Source: Hyphomicrobiales bacterium
GTDB lineage: Bacteria > Pseudomonadota > Alphaproteobacteria > Rhizobiales > OSC116
DNA length: 64,000 bases
Direction: 5' to 3'
Assembly (NCBI GenBank): GCA_013214705.1
Contig: JABSRZ010000004.1
Coordinates: 124,001-188,000, forward strand
Below are positions 1-10,696 of this stretch, one piece after another. Within the stretch, counting starts at the first letter, position 1, and every line of letters starts with the position of its first letter. Below the pieces are notes generated by a model. It did no database searches. It was given only the letters and a program-made list of their open reading frames with translations, and was not told where the DNA came from. The translations under genes were made by a program, and so were the position numbers.

Positions 1-1
1 C

Positions 2-1417
2 GCCATTCAAGATATGGGCGCAGCTGGCCTCACATCTTCATCGGTCGAAATGGCCGACAAAGGCAATGTCGGCTTTTACATGAATTTAGATTATGTACCC
101 CAGCGCGAAGAAAATATGACCGCCTACGAAATGCTGTTGTCCGAAAGCCAAGAGCGTATGCTAATGGTCATCAAACCCGGCCATGAAGATAGCGCAAAAG
201 CTATTTTTGTAAAATGGGGCTTAGATTTCGCAGTCATTGGCGAAACCACCGATACCAACCGCCTCATCATCACCCATAAAGGCGAGTCCGTGGTCGATAT
301 ACCGGTCGCGCCGTTGGCCGATGATTCCCCAGAATATGAACGCCCGTGGATAAAAACCGTGCCACCGGCTGCCATAACCGCGGACGAAGTTGCCACCCCA
401 TTGTCGATGAATAATGCCTTGCTAAAACTTTTAGGTTCGGCAAATTATTGTTCGCGCAAATGGGTATGGGAGCAATATGACCATATGGTTATGGGCGACA
501 CCATTGCCCGCCCGGGTGGCGATGCCGCAGTTGTGCGGGTGCACGATACCGACAAAGCCTTAGCCATATCGACCGATGTAACCCCGCGTTATGTATATGC
601 CGACCCGGTAGAAGGCGGCAAACAAGCCGTTGCCGAAACATGGCGCAACATAACCGCGGTGGGCGCACAGCCATTGGCCATTACCGATTGCATGAATTTT
701 GGCAACCCAGAACGACCAGAAATTATGGGGCAGTTTGTCGGCGCCATCGAAGGCATGATAGAAGCCTGCACCAAGCTTAACTACCCAGTGGTTTCTGGCA
801 ATGTGTCATTATATAACGAAACCAGCGGCGCTGGCATATTGCCAACCCCAGCCATTGGCGGCGTGGGTCTGCTGGCAGACATCAATAAAATGGCCACGTT
901 AAACTTTAAAGAAGAAGGCGACATTATTCTGCTGATCGGCAAGGAAAATGGCCATTTGGGCTGTACCGCTTATGTCGAAGAAATTTTAGGCAAGTCTATC
1001 GGCCAAGCGCCAAGAGTAGATTTGGATGAAGAACTTAAAAACGGCAATTTTGTCCGCAATATCATTGACAATGAATATGTAAATGCTGTGCATGACGTAT
1101 CAGATGGCGGGCTATATATGGCATTGGCCGAAATGGCCATGGCATCTGGCTTAGGCGCAGATATAAAAATGGCCGATTGCAAATTGCCCATTCATGCGGC
1201 TTTGTTTGGCGAAGATCAAGCCAGATATGTCATCACCGTGCCACCGGGCGGCGTTGCCACGGTGTTAAAAGCCGCCAATGAATTGGCGGTAACCGTTAGA
1301 TTATTGGGCACAGTTATCGGATCACGCCTTACAATTGACAACGCAAACCCCATATCTGTATCAAAACTTAAAAAAGCTCATGATCAATGGTTGCCAAACT
1401 TCATGAATAAGAATTAA
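2..1417 (+). CDS. purL: Phosphoribosylformylglycinamidine synthase subunit PurL, C-terminal part (5' truncated by window)
   Basis: Frame is open to the window edge (AIQDMGAAGLTSSSVEMA); PurL-like motifs GNVSLYNET and HDVSDGGL. Confidence 0.95.
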   Translation, partial: AIQDMGAAGLTSSSVEMADKGNVGFYMNLDYVPQREENMTAYEMLLSESQERMLMVIKPGHEDSAKAIFVKWGLDFAVIGETTDTNRLIITHKGESVVDIPVAPLADDSPEYERPWIKTVPPAAITADEVATPLSMNNALLKLLGSANYCSRKWVWEQYDHMVMGDTIARPGGDAAVVRVHDTDKALAISTDVTPRYVYADPVEGGKQAVAETWRNITAVGAQPLAITDCMNFGNPERPEIMGQFVGAIEGMIEACTKLNYPVVSGNVSLYNETSGAGILPTPAIGGVGLLADINKMATLNFKEEGDIILLIGKENGHLGCTAYVEEILGKSIGQAPRVDLDEELKNGNFVRNIIDNEYVNAVHDVSDGGLYMALAEMAMASGLGADIKMADCKLPIHAALFGEDQARYVITVPPGGVATVLKAANELAVTVRLLGTVIGSRLTIDNANPISVSKLKKAHDQWLPNFMNKN

Positions 1418-1456
1418 GATAGACAATAGAATTTTTGACTGAATTGAGGTGTTGAT

Positions 1457-1690
1457 ATGGCAATGGAAGCAAAAGAAATTAAAGATATGATTATCGAAGC
1501 TCTGCCAGATGCGGAAGTTACGATAACCGATATGGCGGGTGATGGTGACCATTATATGGCGCGTGTTGTGTCTAAAGAATTTATTGGCAAAAGTCGCGTT
1601 AGCCAACATCAACTAATTTACAAAGCCCTAAAAGGCAATATGGGCGGTGCGTTGCACGCATTATCATTACAAACCGAAGTGCCTAAATAA
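1457..1690 (+). CDS. bolA: BolA family protein
   Basis: 77 aa; pattern IKDMIIEALPDAEVTITDMAGDGDHYMARVVSKEF...RVSQHQLIYKAL typical of BolA/YrbA; next to monothiol glutaredoxin. Confidence 0.9.
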   Translation: MAMEAKEIKDMIIEALPDAEVTITDMAGDGDHYMARVVSKEFIGKSRVSQHQLIYKALKGNMGGALHALSLQTEVPK

Positions 1691-1708
1691 GACAATGAAG
1701 GAAATAAA

Positions 1709-2047
1709 ATGAGTGAAGCTCAAACAATCATAGCTGATACCGTAAAAAATAACGATGTGGTTTTGTTTATGAAAGGCACGAGAGATTTTCCACAATGTGG
1801 TTTTTCTGGTCTGGCCACCCAAATTCTTGGCTATTTGAACATCGAATATACCGATGTCAATGTGCTGGATAATGATGACATTCGCCAAGGCATTAAAGAT
1901 TTTTCTGACTGGCCAACCATTCCACAAGTTTACATTAAAGGTGAATTTATTGGTGGTGCAGATATTTTGCGCGATATGTTCGAAACCGGCGAAATCCGCA
2001 CTTTATTAGACGATAAAGGCATTGCTTACTCGGTAACCGAGCAATAA
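1709..2047 (+). CDS. grxD: Grx4-family monothiol glutaredoxin
   Basis: VVLFMKGTRDFPQCGFSG (CGFS active site), WPTIPQVYIKGEFIGGADI. Confidence 0.95.
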   Translation: MSEAQTIIADTVKNNDVVLFMKGTRDFPQCGFSGLATQILGYLNIEYTDVNVLDNDDIRQGIKDFSDWPTIPQVYIKGEFIGGADILRDMFETGEIRTLLDDKGIAYSVTEQ

Positions 2048-2053
2048 AAAACC

Positions 2054-3154
2054 CTACTTATCGCCGCCAAAACCGCCGACTAAGGCTTTGTCGCCGTTTA
2101 CAAAATTAACGCTGCCCAATATGCTGGCGCCACTATCTAACAACGTGGCCTCGGCACTGCCGCCGGTAAAATTGCCCAGTTGGCCAAGTGTGCTGGTATA
2201 TGTGGCGGCATTATTATTAAATACCAAACCCGTCACACCACCAGCGTCTAAGCTCATCGCGCCGCTAAAGGCTATATTGCCAGTTTCAGTGGCTTCGGTA
2301 TTTGCCACCGCAAATGCGCCGGTTAAGGTCTGCGCCACAAAGTCGGCAGCCACTGTGCCATTGTCATCTTTTAAATAAACCAGCAAGCCGTTCACCACCC
2401 CAACGCCTTTGAATTTTGCTGCATAATTGGCTGTTGCAGTTCCTATCAACGGCGTATAATCGGCCACGCTCACCCCATCTGCCCGCGCATATATGCCGGA
2501 TATTTGGGTAAATTCACCATTCTGCTCGTTAGCAAATGTGCCATAATAGCCATTGCCACTGGCCATTAAATCAAATGTTAATTGCAAATCACCATAGGAC
2601 ACAAGAGCTTTCAACTCGCCCAATTTGGTATTTAAACTGGCCTTCCATATGTTGATATTCGCATGGCCGGGGAAATTGCTGATATCATTTGCCAAGTCCA
2701 CAATGTCAGTCCGCAGTGTATTTAACTCACTCAACTGAGCCGTGCTAAATGTAATTGCTGCATCGGTATAGGTGGATGAAGCCGCCAAACCGGTTAAGAT
2801 GCCGCTGAAATTACCCTCACCTTTTATATACGTATCGGCAACGCCGCCTGTGCCGGTTTCGGCTTTGCTAAATGTGGTCACCATTTCATGGCCGCCAACT
2901 TTGGCATAGCTTGCGCCGTTTAAAAATGCGGTCGAGGCTCTAAAGGTTATGTTGGCGCTAATGTTGAGGTTGCCCGTATCGGCGCTATAGCTGCCACTGG
3001 TTTGGCTAGGATCTATGAAGTTTAAAGCCGATGCCGCATAGTTTCCAGTGCTGCCTCCACCTCCGCCTCCGCCACCGCCGGTGGTTTGACAAGCCGCCAA
3101 CGACAACACACCTATAATGACGAAGATTTTTTTACCAGTCATACCGAATCGCAA
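2054..3154 (-). CDS. Surface lipoprotein with poly-Gly linker and TbpB-like C-terminal beta-barrel pattern
   Basis: Lipobox LAAC followed by QTTGGGGGGGGGS; C-terminus ...ALVGGFGGDK resembles transferrin-binding-protein-like lipoproteins. Confidence 0.6.
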   Translation of the reverse strand: MRFGMTGKKIFVIIGVLSLAACQTTGGGGGGGGGSTGNYAASALNFIDPSQTSGSYSADTGNLNISANITFRASTAFLNGASYAKVGGHEMVTTFSKAETGTGGVADTYIKGEGNFSGILTGLAASSTYTDAAITFSTAQLSELNTLRTDIVDLANDISNFPGHANINIWKASLNTKLGELKALVSYGDLQLTFDLMASGNGYYGTFANEQNGEFTQISGIYARADGVSVADYTPLIGTATANYAAKFKGVGVVNGLLVYLKDDNGTVAADFVAQTLTGAFAVANTEATETGNIAFSGAMSLDAGGVTGLVFNNNAATYTSTLGQLGNFTGGSAEATLLDSGASILGSVNFVNGDKALVGGFGGDK

Positions 3155-3248
3155 CTCATGATTATTTGTAAAAAATATAGCATTAATTAATGTTATATGT
3201 GAATAATATGGTTAACGCAGAGATTCGTCTCCTTTAAAAGGTGAGATT

Positions 3249-4820
3249 ATGAGCTTAAACACAACCTCTTTACCAGCCGATACTAACGATCTTTTTCAAT
3301 TAAATATCAATAGAGACGAGCTGTACAATCGCTATGCATCTGGCATCACCATTACATATTCATCCTTGGATGCCAGCCAAACCACCATTTTCGATGCCTA
3401 TAAGTCTCAGTTTGGCATTAGCAATGTCAGCCTAGATGGCGTGTTGGTTAGCGATACAAATTGGGCTGCCGATATTGACACCGCCATGCAGGCGGCGGGC
3501 GAAATTATCAATTTAAATTTTACACCCGCCAGCGTCGCTGCATCTGACCTACGCTGGACCGGCGTTTCAGATGCTGGCAATAGCGGTATATTGGGCATGT
3601 CATATTTAACCCCAAATTGGGATATGGATAATAATGACGGCGATAACAATTTCTTCACCGGAGATGCCGATGCCGGCATATTAATTTATACCAATAATGG
3701 GTGGCACACACCCGATTCGGAAACAGGCGGATCAAATGAACGCGTCCTCACTATGTTGCACGAACTAGGTCATTTTTTGGGGCTTTCTCATCCGCATGAT
3801 GAAGATCCGAGCGATGCCCCGTTTGCCGAGTTGAACGACAATAAATATGACGTCATGTCCTATCTAAATTCCGATAATGACAGACGCAGTCCGAATTTTG
3901 GTGGATTTGTAAACTATACGCCTATTAACATGGCCGCCTTGCAATATCTATATAACACAAATACCAATAATACCACCGCCACCACCTATACATTAACCGA
4001 TGCCGGAAGCACCGCATTAGACATTAATGGCGCCGATGGCAATGTATCGATTGGCCGGGCTTTTTATTCGATATGGGATACAAATGGCATCGATGAAATC
4101 GCCTATGGTGGCGCAAACCGCAGCATATTAAACCTAAATGAAGCCACGTTAGATAGAAACACTAATGACGCCGACTTGCTTGAAACTTTAGCCCGGGTGA
4201 GCGGAACAGATTTTTATGCCGATTTATTTGCCGATTATAAATTGGAAATTACCGATTCAAAATATTATGCTGGCGGGTTTTTCTCGCAAATACTAACTCC
4301 CGATAGTGGCAAATATATCGATGATGTCGGCGGTTACACCATCGCCAAAGGCGCAGAAATAGAAAACGCATCCGGCGGCAGCGGCAATGATTTGATTATT
4401 GGTAACGCCTTGGCCAACATTTTAAACGGCAATGGCGGCAATGACACCATATTTGATGGCAATGGCGATGATTTTGTCTATGGTGGCGCGGGCGATGATC
4501 TATTTTATGTCGGTAGGGGCGATGATACCTTTAGCGGCTCAACTGGCAGCGACACGGCTGACCTATACACGCCCTATACCCGCTTTCAAATAACCGACAA
4601 TGGCAGCGGCAACTATACCGTGCAAGATGTGATAGATGGCGATTATGGCACCAATACCTTTAGTAGTGTCGAATTTTTTACCTTTGCCGGCGTAACATTC
4701 GAACTGGCCGATTTACCAACCGGCGCCAACGAATTTGAGCGCGAATATAATGATTTGCTGAATAATGATCTGCTGATCGATTTTGGCCTTTCTGGCCTGT
4801 CGGGTTATGATTTCGGCTAA
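3249..4820 (+). CDS. M10 (serralysin-like) metallopeptidase with RTX repeats
   Basis: Zn motif HELGHFLGLSHPHDE plus downstream DVMSY Met-turn; GGSGNDLIIGN/GGAGDDLFYVG RTX nonapeptides; no N-terminal signal peptide (T1SS-type). Confidence 0.85.
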   Translation: MSLNTTSLPADTNDLFQLNINRDELYNRYASGITITYSSLDASQTTIFDAYKSQFGISNVSLDGVLVSDTNWAADIDTAMQAAGEIINLNFTPASVAASDLRWTGVSDAGNSGILGMSYLTPNWDMDNNDGDNNFFTGDADAGILIYTNNGWHTPDSETGGSNERVLTMLHELGHFLGLSHPHDEDPSDAPFAELNDNKYDVMSYLNSDNDRRSPNFGGFVNYTPINMAALQYLYNTNTNNTTATTYTLTDAGSTALDINGADGNVSIGRAFYSIWDTNGIDEIAYGGANRSILNLNEATLDRNTNDADLLETLARVSGTDFYADLFADYKLEITDSKYYAGGFFSQILTPDSGKYIDDVGGYTIAKGAEIENASGGSGNDLIIGNALANILNGNGGNDTIFDGNGDDFVYGGAGDDLFYVGRGDDTFSGSTGSDTADLYTPYTRFQITDNGSGNYTVQDVIDGDYGTNTFSSVEFFTFAGVTFELADLPTGANEFEREYNDLLNNDLLIDFGLSGLSGYDFG

Positions 4821-4823
4821 AAA

Positions 4824-4849
4824 AAAGCCACCCAAAACTGAGTGGCTTT
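4824..4849. terminator. Intrinsic terminator (bidirectional)
   Basis: AAAGCCAC-N10-GTGGCTTT hairpin with A/T flanks between convergent M10 peptidase and rpsD. Confidence 0.7.
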
Positions 4850-4912
4850 AAAACATTATAAATCAATTATCGCGGTAACCTATCATCGCCCAAAAGTGAG
4901 GCGAGAGTTGGT

Positions 4913-5533
4913 TTAACGTGAGTAGAATTCGACAACTAGGTTAGGTTCCATTTGTACTGGGTATGGAACGTCTCCTAGGTTTGGAATTGAGTTTAGAGTG
5001 GCTGACATTGTGCCGCCATGTTCTACGCTCATATAATCTGGTACGTCACGTTCTGCTAGCGTCGAAGCCAGCAATACGATTTCTAGTTGACGGCTTTTTT
5101 CGCGAATTTCAACAACATCACCGATTTTAACGCGGTATGATGGAATGTTAACCCGTTGGCCGTTAACAGTTACATGGCCATGGTTTACAAATTGGCGGGC
5201 AGCAAAAACTGTTGGCACAAATTTAGCACGGTAAACAATGGTGTCCAAGCGGCGCTCAAGCAAACCAATTAGGTTTTCGCTGGTATCGCCTTTGATACGG
5301 TTGGCTTCTTTAAAGATAGAGCGGAATTGTTTTTCCGAAATATTGCCATAATAGCCTTTAAGCTTTTGCTTGGCTTTAAGCTGAATGCCAAAGTCAGATG
5401 GCTTGCCTTTACGGCCTTGGCCATGTTCGCCTGGGCCATAATCACGGCGGTTTACAGGGCTTTTAGCACGGCCCCAGATGTTTTCGCCCATGCGGCGGTC
5501 AATTTTATATTTTGCACTATGACGCTTTGTCAT
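4913..5533 (-). CDS. rpsD: 30S ribosomal protein S4
   Basis: [39 protein letters not shown]; start re-set from ORF call 5608 to ATG at 5533. Confidence 0.97.
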   Translation of the reverse strand: MTKRHSAKYKIDRRMGENIWGRAKSPVNRRDYGPGEHGQGRKGKPSDFGIQLKAKQKLKGYYGNISEKQFRSIFKEANRIKGDTSENLIGLLERRLDTIVYRAKFVPTVFAARQFVNHGHVTVNGQRVNIPSYRVKIGDVVEIREKSRQLEIVLLASTLAERDVPDYMSVEHGGTMSATLNSIPNLGDVPYPVQMEPNLVVEFYSR

Positions 5534-5760
5534 TTCATTTCCAGTCTGGTTAATCTTCCTAGGTTCGATAATAGTGAATTCTATTGTCAAACCGACAGGT
5601 GCAAGCACCGCAGATTTTATGAATATCAGCTCTGCCGATATTTAGAGATTTTTTAGTCAAATATCCCGCCTCTGTCAAGCGCCAAAGCATATATTTACTG
5701 AGCTTTTGCGCCCCATACATACAAATTCAGGGTCAGAGAAATTACCGGCGGCAACAAAAC

Positions 5761-6555
5761 TCACAATTGCAAAAACTGAAAGCCAATATTTTTCACTTTA
5801 TAGCCAGATTTTTGTGCGGTTGTATAATAGGTAGAACGGCTAACAATGTTAGTGGTTTGGTGCGGCTTAAACAGTTTAACCACTTGGTTTGCCACCGCTT
5901 CGGCGGGGTCGACCCAATTCACCACATAAGGCGCGGCTTGTTTTAATTCATCCAGTAAAAACGGATAATGCGTGCAACCCAAAACCACTTGGTCAATATG
6001 CTTCTGTTCTTTAAAGCGCATGGCGCTAAACAATGGCGCTATCTCGCGCGCAACATCAGCAATTGACAATTTCTTGCCATTCAGTTTTTGTTCGGCCAAA
6101 TGAGCCAAATTTTTAGCCCCATGCAGCTTGACCACGCAATCATTGGCAAACTTTTCAACCAAAGTTTTAATATATTCACCTTTAGCCGTGGCTTCAGTCG
6201 CCAATATGCCAATAGCCTTGGTTCGGGTAAGTTTGGCCGCCACTTTTATCGCCGGTACAATGCCAATAATTGGCACATTAAATTTTGCCCGCAAATGTTC
6301 CAAAACCACGGTGCTTGCGGTGTTGCAGGCCACCACCACACAATCTAGATTGTTCGCTCGGTCTATAGCAGCCACAATTTGGGCAGCACGGTGCTCGAGG
6401 GTCTGTTTGGATAACCGACCATAGGGAAAAAACGCTTCGTCAGCCACATAACTATAATCGACATTCGGCAAATATTTTTGCACATGTGACAATACACCCA
6501 AGCCGCCAATGCCCGAATCTATCACCAATATATGCCCGCCAACACCTTGATTCAT
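5761..6555 (-). CDS. murI: Glutamate racemase
   Basis: ILVIDSGIGGLGVL; VVACNTAST; VLGCTHYPFL; ATG at 6555 preferred over 6591. Confidence 0.95.
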   Translation of the reverse strand: MNQGVGGHILVIDSGIGGLGVLSHVQKYLPNVDYSYVADEAFFPYGRLSKQTLEHRAAQIVAAIDRANNLDCVVVACNTASTVVLEHLRAKFNVPIIGIVPAIKVAAKLTRTKAIGILATEATAKGEYIKTLVEKFANDCVVKLHGAKNLAHLAEQKLNGKKLSIADVAREIAPLFSAMRFKEQKHIDQVVLGCTHYPFLLDELKQAAPYVVNWVDPAEAVANQVVKLFKPHQTTNIVSRSTYYTTAQKSGYKVKNIGFQFLQL

Positions 6556-6556
6556 A

Positions 6557-7417
6557 TCACTTTCGCTTATCTTGCTGTGCAATATATTCATTGATCACAT
6601 CTTGTTTCGCCACCCGCCTATTGTGCTTGGTGAGCGCGGTTATAATGCCCCGCAAAGTTTGCACTTCTTGATGGGTTAATGCCACCCGTTGGAACATGTT
6701 GCGAATATTGCGCGCCATCGCGTCACGTTTTTCGGGCGGGTACAAAAACCCAGTAATGTCTAACTCGGTTTCCAAATGTTCGAAAAACCGCATTAAATCG
6801 GCTTTGCTTGCCGGTATATTTGCCGGGTCATGCAAGCCGGTTTTTAAAATCGCCCCACCGTCCATATCGCCATCGCCATAGGTTATATTTTCGCGGGTTT
6901 TGAACCATTCGTGGCCGATAAGCAAAACCGATTGCGCCAAATTTATACTCGAAAAACCGGGGTTTACCGCAAAGGTCACAATGGCATCGGCAAGCGCAAT
7001 GTCGCTATTGTCCAAACCAGATTTTTCACGCCCAAACAAATAACCAGTTTTTAACCCGGCATCCATGCATGAGCGCATTTTCACCCCCGCTTGTTCGGCG
7101 TGATAAATTTCTTTCACCATGTCGCGTCGGCGCGCGGTGGTGGCCAATACATATTGCAAATCTTCAATGGCTTCTTCGGTCGTATCAAACACCCGGGCAT
7201 TGTCAACCACGTGCAAGGCACCGCTCGATGCGCTGCGGGCTTTATCAGATGGCCAGCCATCACGCGGGCGCACAAGGCGCAAATCATGCAGGCCAAAATT
7301 GGCCATAGCCCGCGCCGCCGTGCCAATATTTTCGCCCAATTGAGCGCCAACCAATATGATTGCGGGGCCTTCGCAAATCAATGTTTCTGTATTATTTGTA
7401 CCAGCCATTTGCAACAT
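6557..7417 (-). CDS. TrmH-family (TrmJ-type) RNA methyltransferase
   Basis: AIILVGAQLGENIGTAARAMANFGLHDLRLVRP; FGREKSGLDNSDIALADAIVTFAVNPGFSSINLAQSV (SpoU/TrmH motifs). Confidence 0.9.
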   Translation of the reverse strand: MLQMAGTNNTETLICEGPAIILVGAQLGENIGTAARAMANFGLHDLRLVRPRDGWPSDKARSASSGALHVVDNARVFDTTEEAIEDLQYVLATTARRRDMVKEIYHAEQAGVKMRSCMDAGLKTGYLFGREKSGLDNSDIALADAIVTFAVNPGFSSINLAQSVLLIGHEWFKTRENITYGDGDMDGGAILKTGLHDPANIPASKADLMRFFEHLETELDITGFLYPPEKRDAMARNIRNMFQRVALTHQEVQTLRGIITALTKHNRRVAKQDVINEYIAQQDKRK

Positions 7418-7624
7418 CTCTTTTTGTCAATTTGGCAAACATTTACGCTAAATTATAACCACAAGCAACCAAGCCTTAGGCTATTTTCGAAATTTAGTTA
7501 AAAAATTTGACTCTAAGACCAAAAAACCAGCAAATTAGCGCGAAAAACCACTCTATTGACCTTTTATATAAATATTTTCTCTGCTATACCATGCGCAACA
7601 AACACCAAACCAAGAGGCGTATTT

Positions 7625-8842
7625 ATGTCAAAAATTAAGGTAGCAAACCCAGTTGTCGAACTCGATGGCGATGAAATGACCAGAATTATCTGGCATTATA
7701 TTAGAGATAATCTCATCCACCCTTATCTTGACCTTGATATTAAATATTATGACCTTAGCGTGCAAAAGCGCGATGAAACCAACGACCAAATCACCATAGA
7801 TAGCGCCAAGGCCATTCAAAAATATGGCGTTGGCATTAAATGTGCCACCATCACCCCCGATGAAGACCGGGTTGAAGAATTTGGCCTCAAAGAAATGTGG
7901 CGCTCGCCTAACGGCACAATTCGAAACATTATTGGCGGCACAATTTTTCGCGAACCTATTGTTTGCCAAAATGTACCGCGTTTGGTTCCAGGCTGGACCA
8001 ACCCTATCGTCATCGGCCGCCACGCATTTGGCGATCAATATCGCGCGACCGACTTTTTAGTGCCGGGCGCTGGCAAACTAACGCTTAAATGGGAAGCCAC
8101 AGACGGCAGCGAAACCATCGAACGCGAAGTGTTTGAATTTGAACAAGCTGGCATCGCCTTGGCAATGTATAACCTAGATGAATCAATTCGCGATTTTGCC
8201 CGCGCCTCTATGGCTTACGGCTTGATACGCGGCTGGCCGGTTTATCTTTCAACTAAAAACACCATTCTTAAAAAATACGATGGTCGCTTTAAAGATCTGT
8301 TCGAAGAAATTTTCCAAGCCGAATACAAAGACAAATTCGCCGAAGCTGGCATCACTTACGAGCATCGTTTGATCGATGACATGGTGGCCTGCGCGATGAA
8401 ATGGAACGGCAATTTTGTTTGGGCTTGTAAAAACTATGATGGCGATGTGCAATCCGACACCGTGGCACAAGGCTTTGGTTCACTCGGCCTGATGACATCA
8501 GTTTTGATGACACCCGATGGGCAAGTGGTTGAAGCTGAAGCGGCACATGGCACCGTGACACGCCATTACCGTCTGCACCAAAAAGGTGAAGAAACCAGCA
8601 CAAATTCAACAGCTTCTATCTTCGCATGGTCGCGTGGTTTGGCACATCGTGCTAAACTCGATGACAACGCAGAATTGGCAAATTTTGCGCAAACCTTAGA
8701 AACTGTGGTTGTTGATACCATCGAAAGTGGCCATATGACCAAAGATTTGGCACTGTTGGTTGGCCCCGCCCAAAAATGGCTTTCGACAACTGGTTTCCTC
8801 GATAAAATCAACGAAAATCTACAAAAAGCCATGGCGTCTTAA
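7625..8842 (+). CDS. icd: NADP-dependent isocitrate dehydrogenase
   Basis: [45 protein letters not shown]; start re-set to ATG 7625. Confidence 0.97.
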   Translation: MSKIKVANPVVELDGDEMTRIIWHYIRDNLIHPYLDLDIKYYDLSVQKRDETNDQITIDSAKAIQKYGVGIKCATITPDEDRVEEFGLKEMWRSPNGTIRNIIGGTIFREPIVCQNVPRLVPGWTNPIVIGRHAFGDQYRATDFLVPGAGKLTLKWEATDGSETIEREVFEFEQAGIALAMYNLDESIRDFARASMAYGLIRGWPVYLSTKNTILKKYDGRFKDLFEEIFQAEYKDKFAEAGITYEHRLIDDMVACAMKWNGNFVWACKNYDGDVQSDTVAQGFGSLGLMTSVLMTPDGQVVEAEAAHGTVTRHYRLHQKGEETSTNSTASIFAWSRGLAHRAKLDDNAELANFAQTLETVVVDTIESGHMTKDLALLVGPAQKWLSTTGFLDKINENLQKAMAS

Positions 8843-8861
8843 GCTTTGAATTACCAAATTA

Positions 8862-8890
8862 AAGGCGTTGCGGTTGCAGCGCCTTTTTTT
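8862..8890 (+). terminator. Intrinsic terminator after icd
   Basis: AAGGCGTTGC-GGTT-GCAGCGCCTT stem followed by T-run. Confidence 0.85.
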
Positions 8891-8971
8891 ATGCCCATAT
8901 TCATCTTATGACTATTCATTGGCACTATTTTCTTATATTAATGGGCAAATATCATTTGAATTGGATGAGAC

Positions 8972-9799
8972 ATGACCGAGCAACATTCCTATACCGGTAT
9001 TAAAGCTGTAAAATTCACCATACCCAAACTGCAAAAGTTGAAAAATGCTGGCCAAAAATTTGCCGTGCTGACGGCTTATGACCATTCACTTGCCGCCGCC
9101 ATTAACAATGCCGGCACAGAAGTTATATTGGTCGGCGATAGCCTAGGCATGACCATTCAGGGCCACAATAGCACGCTGCCAGTCACCCTCGACGATATGG
9201 TTTATCACACCAAAAACGTCATTTCCGGCGCACCAAATTCGCTCATTATGGTCGATATGCCGTTTGCCACTTATGCCAATATAACTGATGCCGTGCAAAC
9301 CGCGGCTGCCTTAATGCGCGCTGGTGCCGAAATCGTAAAATTAGAAGGCCGGGATTGGATAATTCCGATCATCGCAAAATTAACTGAACAAGGCATAGCG
9401 GCATGCGCACATTTTGGCCTCACCCCGCAATTTGTCCACCAATTTGGCGGTTATAAAGTGCAAGGGCGCGATAAATCTGATGCCGAACAAATGGTTAAAA
9501 ACGCCATCGCCGCGCAAGAAGCTGGCGCTAAAATGATATTGCTAGAATGTGTGCCAACCCCATTGGCCAAGCAAATTACCGAGGCCGTCACGATACCGGT
9601 CATCGGCATTGGCGCAGGCAAATATACCGACGCGCAAGTGCTGGTCATCCAAGACATTCTTGGCCTCACCGCGCAGCCTGCACGGTTTGCCAAAAATTAT
9701 TTAGAACAGGCAGGCAGCATCCAAAAAGCCATTGCAGCGTTTGGCACCGAGGTGCGTGATGGCAGCTACCCCCAACCGCAACATAGTTTTGAAAATTAA
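8972..9799 (+). CDS. panB: 3-methyl-2-oxobutanoate hydroxymethyltransferase
   Basis: AVLTAYDHSLAAAINNAGTEVILVGDSLGMTIQGH; VKLEGRDWI; PVIGIGAGKYTDAQVLVIQDILGL. Confidence 0.96.
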   Translation: MTEQHSYTGIKAVKFTIPKLQKLKNAGQKFAVLTAYDHSLAAAINNAGTEVILVGDSLGMTIQGHNSTLPVTLDDMVYHTKNVISGAPNSLIMVDMPFATYANITDAVQTAAALMRAGAEIVKLEGRDWIIPIIAKLTEQGIAACAHFGLTPQFVHQFGGYKVQGRDKSDAEQMVKNAIAAQEAGAKMILLECVPTPLAKQITEAVTIPVIGIGAGKYTDAQVLVIQDILGLTAQPARFAKNYLEQAGSIQKAIAAFGTEVRDGSYPQPQHSFEN

Positions 9800-9818
9800 A
9801 CCCACAGCAGAGTAATTT

Positions 9819-10676
9819 ATGCGCACTATTTCCACCGTCGCGGACATTCGTGAAGTTATCAATACCGAAAAACAAAACGGCAAAACCGTCGGCTTTGTAG
9901 CCACCATGGGCAATTTGCACGCTGGCCACATTTCATTGGTTACGCAAATGCGTGAGCAAGCCGACATCGTCATCACCAGCATATTCATCAATCCGCTGCA
10001 ATTCAGCCCAACCGAAGATTTTGATTCATACCCAAAAACTTTAGACCGAGATTTGGAAAAATTGCAAACCGCCGGCAATGATTTTGTATTCACTCCAAGT
10101 TTAAAAGAAATTTATCCTGATCAAAAATCCAGCAAAACTTTGGTAAATGTGGCAGCATTGGATGGCATATTATGTGGCAAATCGCGGCCAGAGCATCTGA
10201 CGGGTGTGGCCACCATTGTGGCAAAATTGTTTAACATCATCACCCCCGACTACGCCATATTTGGGCTTAAAGATTATCAGCAATATATGGTCATCAAACA
10301 AATGGCAGCCGATTTATGCATGCCGGTTAAAGTTATCGGTGCGCCGATAATTCGTGCCGAAAATGGCTTGGCTCTTAGCAGCCGCAATGGTTACTTATCT
10401 ACTGCCGAATTGGAAGTTGCCCCGCGCCTCAACCAGGTTTTAAACTATGTAAAACAAACAATTATAGATGGTGAAACCGATTTTCGTGAAATCGAAAAAC
10501 AAACCCTAATGATCATCAATGAATCAGGCTTTAAAGCCGATTATTTTGAAATCCGCACCCAAGAAAACCTCAAAGTCGCCACCAATACAGACCATAAACT
10601 GGCTATATTCGTAGCCGCCTATCTAGGTAAAACCCGCTTAATAGACAATGTTAGGTTTGAACTTGACGCAAAATAG
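9819..10676 (+). CDS. panC: Pantothenate synthetase
   Basis: VGFVATMGNLHAGHISLV; AIFGLKDYQQYMVIKQMAADL; LALSSRNGYLS; follows panB. Confidence 0.96.
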   Translation: MRTISTVADIREVINTEKQNGKTVGFVATMGNLHAGHISLVTQMREQADIVITSIFINPLQFSPTEDFDSYPKTLDRDLEKLQTAGNDFVFTPSLKEIYPDQKSSKTLVNVAALDGILCGKSRPEHLTGVATIVAKLFNIITPDYAIFGLKDYQQYMVIKQMAADLCMPVKVIGAPIIRAENGLALSSRNGYLSTAELEVAPRLNQVLNYVKQTIIDGETDFREIEKQTLMIINESGFKADYFEIRTQENLKVATNTDHKLAIFVAAYLGKTRLIDNVRFELDAK

Positions 10677-10696
10677 ACTGGCGACATAGATAATTA

